Positions 55,553 through 64,000 of a DNA stretch of 64,000 nucleotides are shown one piece after another. The translations under genes were made by a program, and so were the position numbers. The notes under the pieces were generated by a model. The model worked only from the letters and a program-made list of their open reading frames with translations. It had not been told where the DNA came from and ran no database searches. The stretch spans positions 62,001-126,000 of the forward strand of contig CAVNZM010000016.1 in assembly GCA_963693365.1 (NCBI GenBank), in the 5' to 3' direction. The stretch comes from Amoebidium appalachense (Eukaryota > Ichthyosporea). Every line of letters starts with the position of its first letter. Positions within the stretch are counted from its first letter, which is position 1.

Positions 55553-55894
55553 AATATATAGCTGTAAGGCTGTGGATGCTAAACACAGAAGATGTGTTTG
55601 TAGCTGCTGATCTGCTAAAAACTGTCGTGCTTATATACCTAAGCCTACCGATCTGAACCAATCAATAATCGATCTAGTGATATGTGAAATCTGATCCGAG
55701 CCAATCATAACTCGGTCTAGTGATCTGTGGTATCTGATGTTTTGACTGGCTAATAGGTGCCCGTGTGCGGGCAGCCAACCGCTAACTGCTAAAACACGAA
55801 ATGAAGCCTACATGGTTATGTTGGTATCGAACACCCATCCTACGTGTTTACCCAGAAAAAATATTTATGTCAATAATTTCCACAAATAAAACCT
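55553..55894 (-). repeat. DIRS A1 repeat, outer end of copy D
   Basis: AATATATAGCTG to AAATAAAACCT. It abuts unique DNA (ATACAGTTGCATATCC). The promoter boxes point into the minus-strand gag. Confidence 0.88.
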
Positions 55895-55954
55895 ATACAG
55901 TTGCATATCCTAGATGGGTTTGATATGTTTTGGATGTTCGCGCAAGATTGCTGA

Positions 55955-56293
55955 TGTATTGGTGCGGGGGAAGACGAGGACGGTGATGAGGTGCATTTCT
56001 ACGCAAAGGTGGTGCTTCTCTTCACCTGCACTTCAGAGCATCATGGGGACAAGCTTCTGAATCGTGCCTTCGTTCGATACTACACAGAGCGCAGACATCT
56101 GGACGAACACACACGTTGTCCCCGACTGACATGGGGGATGGTTGGTGCGAATGCGCAGCGAAGACCGAGGTACGACGTTATTGACGTCGAGTCTATATTG
56201 GGGATTTTCCACTGCATCCCGGTGAAGGTCCCTGTAGGGGGGAGGAAGGAGTTCCTCGTTAACAAATACGTGCACATGGGTCGTAACTCTTGA
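55955..56293 (+). CDS. Candidate terminal exon, transposase-like C-terminal region
   Basis: The frame opens after TGA (55950) with an acidic stretch (AGEDEDGDEVHFYAKVVLLF), then HGDKLLNRAFVRYYTE, RRPRYDVIDVESILGIFHCI, PVKVP, EFLVNKYVHMGRNS, stop 56291-56293. The YDVIDVESI...P...FLVNKYV pattern resembles the C-terminal segment of some large eukaryotic transposon proteins (KDZ/Plavaka-like); this is an impression and needs a profile search. An AG usable as acceptor lies in GGGGGAAG (55963-55970). A variant poly(A) signal ATTAAA follows at about 56,364. Copy D inserted about 60 bp upstream. Confidence 0.45.
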   Translation, partial: CIGAGEDEDGDEVHFYAKVVLLFTCTSEHHGDKLLNRAFVRYYTERRHLDEHTRCPRLTWGMVGANAQRRPRYDVIDVESILGIFHCIPVKVPVGGRKEFLVNKYVHMGRNS

Positions 56294-56861
56294 ATTGAGT
56301 GCATGGTTTGTAAATGTCAGGTGTTTTCTATCAGATTATCTTCAGTTTTGTTTTTTTTGTTTATTAAATAAGTTCTTTTGGCACCGCTCTTGATTTACTT
56401 TTAATACATGTACACGCATATGGACTTCATACCGGCATGTTCACCGCCGTCTATACGCTACACTGTTCAGCTTTCCGCAATATAATTATCCCACTACTAT
56501 AATCCCCTGCCGTTCCAGGCACCCAGAAACTCTGCTAGTTCTTGTACCCCCTCCGAATCAGCATCCTATTCGTTCTCTTATGTATTCTCTCTCAAGTATG
56601 CCAGCATTCCCACGAAACCCCCATAAAACATCCATTGTTATATGTATCCAGAAGGCCGTGCCACCAGTTATTATTTACAATTTTACAAGAAAATTATTAA
56701 CATCTATATTACACATACCTGCCTAATGATAGTGGCCCGGTATCATATAGCTATACAGCAGCCCCTCCAGATGCTCAATTAAAATGTACACAGCTTGGTT
56801 TTTTACTACCAGTGCTAATTTCTATGATTTCAACATGGCCTGCCATGACCTTCCTATCGAT
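56294..56861. other. No gene seen
   Basis: AT-rich unique sequence; probable 3' UTR or intergenic. Confidence 0.5.
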
Positions 56862-58900
56862 ACGGTAAACCCATCCATCAGGCGGGGTTTTCAGACGTCT
56901 TTACGACAACTAATGGTTGTCGAGGACACTCATATGGATATTGTAAACCCATCCATTCGACAGTTGTTTCCGATGTCTTAAGACAGTCTTCCGAGGGGGT
57001 GCAGCAAGACCATCTTATGATGTCGTAATCCGGAGGTGTGCACGACATACAGTGTACATCCAATGTATGGGGTTAGGCGGAGTACCACCATAATATCATC
57101 TTACGATGTCGTAATTTGCAGATGTTTACGACATACACAGTGTATCGTGGACCTTCAAATGGATACTGTAAACCAATCCATCCGGCCGGGCTTCAGACGT
57201 CTATTGACAGTCTCACGTTGGGTGTCGCAAGAGCATGTTACGATGTCGTATACTGGGGGGGTTTACGACAACTAATGGTTGTCGAGGACAATCATATGGA
57301 TATTGTAAACCCATCCATTCGACAGTTGTTTCCGATGTCTTAAGACAGTCTTCCGAGGGGGTGCAGCAAGACCATCTTATGATGTCGTAATCCGGAGGTG
57401 TGCACGACATCCAGTGTACATCCAATGTATGGGGTTAGGAGTACCACCATAATATCATCTTACGATGTCGTAATGTGCAGGTGTTTACGACATACACAGT
57501 GTATCGTGGACCTTCATATGGATACTGTAAACCAATCCATCCGGGGGGTTTCAGACGTCTATTGACAGTCTCACGTTGGGTGTCGCAAGAGCATGTTACG
57601 ATGTCGTATACTGGGGGGGTTTACGACAACTAATGGTTGTCGAGGACACTCATATGGATATTGTAAACCCATCCATTCGACAGTTGATTCCGATGTCTTA
57701 AGACAGTCTTCCGAGGGGGTGCAGCAAGACCATCTTATGATGTCGTAATCCGGAGGTGTGCACGACATACAGTGTACATCCAATGTATGGGGTTAGGAGT
57801 ACCACCATAATATCATCTTACGATGTCGTAATGTGCAGGTGTTTACGACATACACAGTGTATCGTGGACCTTCAAATGGATACTGTAAACCAATCCATAC
57901 GGCGGGGTTTCAGACGTCCAGCGACAGTCTCACGTGGGCTGTCGTAAGAGCATGTTACGATGTCGTACACAGGTGGGGTTTACGACAACTAATGGTTGTC
58001 GAGGACATTCGTATGGATATTGTAAACCCATCCATTCGACAGTTATTTCCGACGTCGGAAGACAGTCTTCCGAGGGGGTGCAGCAAGACCATCTTATGAT
58101 GTCGTAATCCGGAGGTGTGCACGACATCCAGTGTACATCCAATGTATGGGGTTAGGAGTACCACCATAATATCATCTTACGATGTCGTAATGTGCAGGTC
58201 TTTACGACATACACAGTGTATCGTGGACCTTCATATGGATACTGTAAACCAATCCATCCGGCGGGGTTTCAGACGTCTATTGACAGTCTCACGTGGGGTG
58301 TCGTAAGAGCATGTTACGATGTCGTACTCAGGTGGGGTTTACGACAACTAATGGTTGTCGAGGACATTCATATGGATATTGTAAACCCATCCATACGACA
58401 GTTATTTCCGACGTCGTAGGACTGTCTTCCGAGGGGTGCAGCAAGACCATCTTATGATGTCGTAATCCGGAGGTGTGCACGACATCCAGTGTACATCCAA
58501 TGTATGGGGTTAGGAGTACCACCATAATATCATCTTACGATGTCGTAATGTGCAGGTGTTTACGACATACACAGTGTATCGTGGACCTTCATATGGATAC
58601 TGTAAACCAATCCATACGGCGGGGTTTCAGACGTCTACTAGCGACAGTCTCACGTGGGGTGTCGTAAGAGCATGTTACGATGTCGTACACAGGTGGGGTT
58701 TACGACAACTAATGGTTGTCGAGGACATTCGTATGGATATTGTAAACCCATCCATTCGACAGTTATTTCCGACGTCGTAAGACAGTCTTCCGAGGGGGTG
58801 CAGCAAGACCATCTTATGATGTCGTAATCCGGAGGAGTGCACGCCGTCATCCAGTGTACATCCAATGTATGGGGTTAGGAGTACCACGAAAGTTGTGGTT
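56862..58900. repeat. ~360-bp satellite array, about 5.6 units
   Basis: TTTACGACAACTAATGGTTG starts at 56900, 57262, 57620, 57979, 58338 and 58699 (period 358-362). Within each unit GATGTCGTA occurs three times (spacing about 83, 136 and 141 bp), each with a nearby TACGACA in inverse orientation, so the monomer seems built from three short foldbacks. Units are about 95% alike; the ends are diverged. Confidence 0.93.
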
Positions 58901-60115
58901 GCTGTAAACCCATCCATAGGTGTGGTTAGGGTTATACATTGGGCTGTCCCAATACTGTCGGTCATCCCTAAAGGGGTCGTAAACCACTCCGCCGACGGTC
59001 TACGACGTCGTCGACGGGTTTGGAGGTTTTTCCTTCATATAGCGTAAACCCATCCATTAGACAGTCCTAAACCAGTGCCAACCCATCGACGAGGTCTTCG
59101 GTGGGGTTACGAGGGGGGGGGGGGGAGATTGCTGATGGAGGTGGTGGTTGAATTGTGCAGCCGTTTGTTGTAATACGTAGTATTTACATATGGTAAGATC
59201 TTCTCAGTTTGTGACACTGTTATGTTTCAGTTCATATGCTTAGTGTAAATGCCACACTCCTATTATGTAAAGTGTAGCATCGATCTCCGATATGCTTGTA
59301 TACTTGTAATCGTGTTGTATCGGCTTTAATCGTGTGTTGTAATATCGATTAGAATATTTATATGTGTGTACACGGATCCACCCACTCAGGGAGAGACGTG
59401 TACATGTTCGTGTGTACATAAATATCTCTGGTTATACTATATATAGTAGTTATGCTATTACTATCTTGTTTGTTGATCTGTGCTCTCTTTTCCTTCCTCT
59501 TTCTCCTTCCTTATTTTCTTTTCTTTCTCTCCTTGTCTTCATGTGTATAATCGTATTTCTTTTCTACTAATATATGTTAGGTAGATTTGTTTTACTTAAT
59601 ACGTGTTCATTGGACGGTAACACACTTAGGCTACACTTAGAATAGCATGTGTGTTTAGACTTCATTAATTCACTTTAGTTTTCATGTGTTGCCGGGCTTT
59701 AACCAATCATCAAGGTTAAGTGTGATATGTCTGAGTCTTTGCAGTATGTCATAGGTTAGAACTTCCTTGATGATGACACGAGTTGATCTTAACTAGTGTC
59801 TGTGTCCTATCGTGTACGTCTCCGCGTACCGGATCTCTCTGAAAGCAATTGGTTCTTAGTGATTGGTTTCTATTAGAGATAGATCTGATTTCCGACTGGT
59901 CGGAAATCATGTATGGATTGGACTTAGAGGAATTTCATGTATTTATTCGAAGATCAGAATAAATTCAGTTCAGTCGTGTCTAAACATTGATGTCTGTTGT
60001 GTACACTGCTCCGATCGTTCCGTGTTTTGTTGTTGTGTGTGTCTGTGGTGTTTTTACACTGCACCACTGTGTCTCTGCTTTCATCCCAAATACTTATACA
60101 ATTTTAACACCGTTT
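58901..60115. other. No gene seen
   Basis: AT-rich sequence with a G-run at 59116-59127 and TATA words. The stretch 58901-59100 holds decayed satellite words (GTAAACCCATCCAT). I see no convincing exon. Confidence 0.5.
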
Positions 60116-60984
60116 GATGCCAATCGAACCACTTACCACCTCCGCCTATCACCCACAAACCAATGCAGCAAACGAACGGGTACATAGGACATTAAACGAC
60201 TCACTGTCTAAATATATCGATTAGGAATCCAAACAGTGGGACGACCTCTTGCCTTATGTGACACATGCATATAATATAACACCACATAAACTTTCCAAGT
60301 GTCTCCACATTATTTAATGTTTGGGCAAGAGGCACGCCAAATTCCTGACGTAGCTCTCTTGCTGGATAACCATCCAGCTCTGAAATACAAGGAATGGCCA
60401 GAATATCCGAGTCGTGAGTGGCTTCTTAAACGAATCCCGGTATATCGTGCGGTGGTGCAACAAAGATAAGCAAAAAGGGCCTGCACCCACCCCCTTCCCT
60501 TGCCCGTGTGTTCCAGCCTGGTGACAAAGCATTAATAAAACATCAGGCTAAAAACCCCGGAAAATGGGATGCTAAATGGTACATGGGTTCGAGACAGTCA
60601 AGCTTGTTGGTCGATTCACTTATCATTGAAAAAAGACAAAAGACACGAAATCGCAAATGTTCACATACAATGTGGATGATTTGAAGCTTGACATAGATGT
60701 TGCATCACGGGTGGCCCCTCAAGATCTCTTTGACCTCCCTGTGGGTGGTCAAGATCATGGCTGGGACACCATTCTACCAGATGAACTGGAAGTGGAACAT
60801 ATTCTTGACGTGCGCCAAATATAAAAAACGCAAACACAGTTTTCCACAATACCAATATCTTATCAGGTGGAAAAACAAAGATTCGAGTCATGATAGTTGG
60901 GAAATGGAGAAAAATCTCAATTGCCCTGATCTTCTGCTCGAATTCAAACAGGCCCATGGCCTTGTCGGTAAAAAGAAATTGTAA
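60116..60984 (+). pseudogene. Chromodomain Ty3/Gypsy integrase remnant (chromovirus)
   Basis: In broken frames: TSAYHPQTNAANERVHRTL (end of the integrase core, with the Glu of the DDE triad in NERVHRTL), KQWDDLLPYVTHAYN, then FQPGDKALIKHQA and GKWDAKWY of the C-terminal GPY/F-like region, then a chromodomain (VEHILDVR in one frame; PQYQYLIRWKNKDSSHDSWE and NLNCPDLLLEF in another). At least three stops and several frameshifts. RT, protease and gag are absent. An old copy. Confidence 0.82.
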
Positions 60985-61044
60985 TTTCCCAAATTTGGCA
61001 TTTTTTTCAGCTTGCTGATTGGTTGCCAAAGGCTTGTCGGGACG

Positions 61045-61335
61045 ACAAGACTTACGGGGGGTTTTGTAAGTATCCCGTCCGAAATGTGGGTCGGATCGGG
61101 TTACGGATCATCCAAATCGCCGGGCTCAATCCGATTTCTGAATCCGGATTGCCATTGTAGACCAATCGACCTAGATCAAGGACCACTATGATTGGCTGTA
61201 GCTATGTGCGAGAGGCTTCAAGTTCCCAGGCTGGCTGTGATATAAGGGCCTAGCGTGGTCCATTTTCCCTCTTCTTAGAAGGCTTGTCTTTCTTTCGATC
61301 ATAGCTTAGCAGCCTGGTGTAAGTGATTGTGCTTT
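61045..61335 (+). mobile_element. Putative 3' LTR start of the chromovirus
   Basis: A purine tract (CTTACGGGGGG at 61049) directly precedes TGTAAGTATCCCGTCC (61065), as a polypurine tract precedes an LTR. A TATA-like GATATAAGGGCC lies at about 61,239. The 3' limit is not defined. Confidence 0.45.
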
Positions 61336-61699
61336 TAGGTAGCACTAGGTCGACTCTATTGTGTTATACACTCTTGAGGTTCGACATCCCACTCGCACAT
61401 GTTAGAAAGACTTATTTATACAACACCTATGATAAGCTGCACCCGGCATTTAGCGTCATCATCGTAATCTATTGGGATTGGATACTGACTGAATGCGGTA
61501 GATCCTACAGTCAGCAGCTACTCATTAGATTTCCATCCCAGCTAGGGGTCTGTAAATCTATCTCAAAAAAGGTACCTAAATATCAAGTGGCTCTTTCTCG
61601 ATCTATTGTAAACAACTGTACACATGAACTGTACATGTTTACTAAAGAATGTGATCTACTAGCACACGATTCGTGCTTTGTCATGAATATCACATAAAT

Positions 61700-62092
61700 A
61701 TTATGTCCGCACCAATAGGACTCACTCTGACCTAAGAATTGAACCATATATGGTTCTTCAGCTGCATACCACATAAACGAAGTGAACCAATAAGAGGTTT
61801 GCATAAATAGGACAAAGGTCTGACTGGCTCGGACCGCACCAGAATCACGAATGGCATGTTGCCACCCGCGCTGGCCGCGGATGAACCAATCCTGGGCCTT
61901 GATCCGAAACCTGGGGGCTATATAAGAAAGCCGTCCCAGTACGGGGATCACATCAGTGAAGTCTGAGACAGACTGAGTCGGCCCATAGTAAAAGCAACCT
62001 GGCCGCGTGTGCCTTTCTACCCGTTCTCTGTCTTTATTTTGATTCAGTTGTACTCTGCCTTATCCTAACTAGTCCAACTGTTTACATTGGCG
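61700..62092 (+). mobile_element. Putative LTR of a second retrotransposon, with TATA box
   Basis: GGGGGCTATATAAGAAAGCC (61911) then a leader and CTGTTTACA (62091), followed by TTGGCGACCGC. The ...ACA|TTGGCGACC junction is typical of an LTR end next to a primer-binding site in Ty3/Gypsy elements. It does not resemble the LTR at 61045, so it belongs to another family. Left limit uncertain. Confidence 0.5.
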
Positions 62093-62109
62093 ACCGCGCA
62101 GTTCAAGAA
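62092..62109 (+). promoter_or_regulatory. Putative primer-binding site
   Basis: TTGGCGACCGCGCAGTTC right after the LTR end. The matching tRNA was not determined. Confidence 0.45.
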
Positions 62110-62185
62110 TCTCGCATCCTTCGAATCTCACATCTTTCAATCAGTTCAAGAATCTCACATCTTTCAATCAGCTCAAGAATCTCCC
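62105..62185 (+). repeat. ~30-bp leader repeat, three units
   Basis: GTTCAAGAATCTC(G/A)CATC / TCTCACATCTTTCAATCAG recur at 62103, 62142 and 62171 between the primer-binding site and the gag ATG. Confidence 0.75.
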
Positions 62186-62247
62186 ATGGCCGATCACAAT
62201 CCTTTTTACCCCGATGATAGGCACATCTTTCCTTGTCCGGCTTAGAA
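62186..62247 (+). pseudogene. Start of gag of the second LTR element
   Basis: The ATG at 62186 opens MADHNPFYPDDRHIFPCPA and stops at TAG (62245). The frame is then lost in the ACGAA-rich DNA. Confidence 0.4.
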
Positions 62248-62319
62248 TATATACACCTACAAGTTTGAAGTGGCCAGCCCACCTACACGGAAAGAATTGA
62301 AAGCATGTAAAACTTCTTT

Positions 62320-64000
62320 TGCTACGACACATCAAAAATGTGAAGAAAAACGAATACACAACGAAACAACGAATACACGAACAAACGAATAAAGAATTGC
62401 TAACGAAACAATGAACTGACGAAAAACGAACCATCACGAATACGCAATGAAATAAAGAATTAACGACAAACGATTGCATAGAGGAAATACGAAATGAATG
62501 CAACACGAAAACAAAACGAAGTAACGAAGTTATCAACTGACAAAAAACGAAAAACGAAAGCAAAATGAACTGGAAATACGAAAATGAAAGGACGAATGCA
62601 CAACACTGCTTGGGTTGCAATGCACACAGCCCCCTCTATGTTAGGAAGAAAATAAAACCGTTGCCCTTGCGTGCATTGCCCTATTGCACACTGCCATCGT
62701 GTCCATGCCACTGCATGCACGTCCACACTCGCAAGCCAGATGCACGGCCACTTTCAGCACAAATGCACTTAACGAAGAAGATAGTCGCTGTTGCTATAGC
62801 ATGTAGGACCTAAGATCTTATGAAAGTAGTGTTGCATGCATGCTTCGAATCCCTTGCTGTTCTCGAATACAGCATGCCCCATAGTTTAGCGCCCAGGATG
62901 CACAACATGCGCATGAATGTATGCTGGCATGCCTAAACACATTACGAACATATGCCTGACTCATGTATGGCGGCCCTTCCTGGTGCCACGCCCTAACGAA
63001 TTTGCACTCTTGGTGCACAAAAGGCATGTAATAAAGTCGATGCAGAACTTTTGTTCATGCATGTGAAAAACAAAGAAGGTGTTGGGTACGAATTTTAAGG
63101 TGAATGCCCGTCTGTGGCAATACGGTGTAACATACTAATTACACTGTCAAGCCTTGCACTAGCTGCCGGCACACCCCCACCAGAACAAAAGAATGTGGTA
63201 TGGGCACCGCTCCCTCACAACCCCATCATACAGTGTCAGTATTTTGGCTGGAAGCCTTTCAGTTTCGAATTACGAATACCCTCCTTCACTACTGAAGAAA
63301 GTGACGTGGAAGACAAATACGAATACGAATGCAAGGTGTTGTTGACTAACACATCGGACCATCATGTGTACCTACTAGGCCCTGGTACGGAGGTGACCAT
63401 GTTATTCCCTTGCAATATGATGACACTGTAACAATTTAGCACGTGCATACCCCACCAATGGGCACATGCGGGAGACAACCCCACAAGCTGCCTTATTGGG
63501 CACCTCTGCTAAAACGAATATTCTTCTCACGAAGGAACAGAAGAATGCCACGAACACGAACCACACACTCCCCAGGCAGCTACTTACGTCTGATGTATGA
63601 AAGTAGTAGGTGTGTGAATTGGGTAACTCCATGAACACCAACACGAAAGAAAGCACAGCACAAAGCAGTTCCACGAACACGAATGGTTTTGGTTTTCCAC
63701 ACAACGAACAGAACCAACAGTAGGGCCACCTACAAATGAAGCAGAGGATGGGGCACCATCCAGACCTGCACTGGAGGATATGAAAACACGAAGCGCGCTC
63801 ACGAAGTTGCTTACAAAAGAAAGGGCGACTGTGACGACTTTTCTTTTTAGGCCAAGCCTCCAGAAGAATGTATTATGCCTGGAATCCCCCTGCTCAACGA
63901 AAATGGCTGGCAAATGGGATACGAAAACTGCTCACGAATGGAAGCATGTGTTTTCTGAAGAAGGCTTGCTTTGCCTACCCTCTTCTTATGAATTATGAAC
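62320..64000 (+). repeat. ACGAA-saturated region
   Basis: ACGAA occurs about 17 times in 62340-62600 alone (under one expected by chance) and keeps recurring to the window end, at irregular spacing and mostly on one strand. It is not a tandem repeat. Text between the words reads like ordinary mixed sequence. Confidence 0.8.
63151..63431 (+). CDS. Candidate exon or small ORF, unknown protein
   Basis: Open frame with protein-like text: AAGTPPPEQKNVVWAPLPHN, PIIQCQYFGWKPFSFELRIP, SFTTEESDVEDKYEYECKVL, LTNTSDHHVYLLGPGTEVTM, ending FPCNMMTL and TAA at 63429-63431. Alternating polar/hydrophobic stretches suggest beta strands. Several ACGAA words lie inside it. The start is unclear (a GTG at 63114 or an upstream splice). 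Family unknown. Confidence 0.35.

Larger units (their letters stand above)
50684..55894 (-). mobile_element. DIRS-type retrotransposon copy D, near intact
   Basis: Minus-strand order: A1 (55553-55894), gag (one frameshift), RT/RNase H with YVDD, C17, tyrosine recombinase, B1, A2 (50684-51025). It is the best-preserved copy in the window. It abuts copy C tail to tail. Confidence 0.9.

Overview
The window is repeat-dominated eukaryotic DNA with no sign of a bacterial or viral chromosome. Supporting this are introns with GT/AG borders, a LINE with a poly(A) end, a tRNA-like SINE, chromodomain LTR-retrotransposon debris, tyrosine-recombinase (DIRS-class) retrotransposons, satellites, an interstitial CCCTAA(A) telomere-type patch, and long (GT)n and poly(G)/poly(C) tracts. 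I cannot name the species. A protist, alga or early-branching animal-like genome would fit; this is inference only.

Layout. 1-2.6 kb: microsatellite block, then the 5' half of a LINE (minus strand: ORF1 plus the first codons of ORF2) with an 18-bp minisatellite upstream. 2.6-4.8 kb: diverged duplications and one candidate terminal exon. 4.8-7.5 kb: 5'-truncated DIRS-type copy A flanked by a 65-bp direct repeat. 7.6-19.5 kb: low-complexity DNA with candidate exons of at least two genes, a perfect 23-bp hairpin, a 183-bp satellite and GT/GGGA tracts. 19.5-28.1 kb: a tandem dimer of a decayed DIRS element (two nearly identical 4.0-kb units sharing terminal repeats). 28.2 kb: copy 1 of a repeated exon. 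28.4-30 kb: AT-rich DNA dense in GGATATC words. 30.1-33.3 kb: the complementary ORF2 half of the LINE (endonuclease plus RT), with poly(A). 33.6-43.3 kb: a candidate terminal exon, a ~500-bp-arm inverted repeat carrying two more copies of the repeated exon, a 373-bp repeat, GT tracts, a SINE and a phase-compatible acidic exon. 43.3-45.3 kb: more GGATATC-rich DNA with a solo DIRS terminal repeat. 45.3-55.9 kb: two near-full-length DIRS elements, C (+) and D (-), tail to tail. 56-59 kb: a candidate terminal exon and a 360-bp satellite. 60-64 kb: chromodomain Ty3/Gypsy debris, a second LTR with primer-binding site, and a region saturated with the word ACGAA.

The best-supported biology is the DIRS family. 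A zinc-knuckle Gag, an RT/RNase H and a tyrosine recombinase are encoded in separate ORFs inside split direct repeats (A1 - genes - B1A2 - B2), an architecture known for PAT/Ngaro-like elements thought to integrate through circular DNA. Copy D is nearly intact; copies A, B and C show truncation, dimerisation, fusion and inversion. No ordinary conserved cellular gene was recognised; the non-transposon exons are candidates supported by reading frame, splice-site borders and, in places, matching phase.
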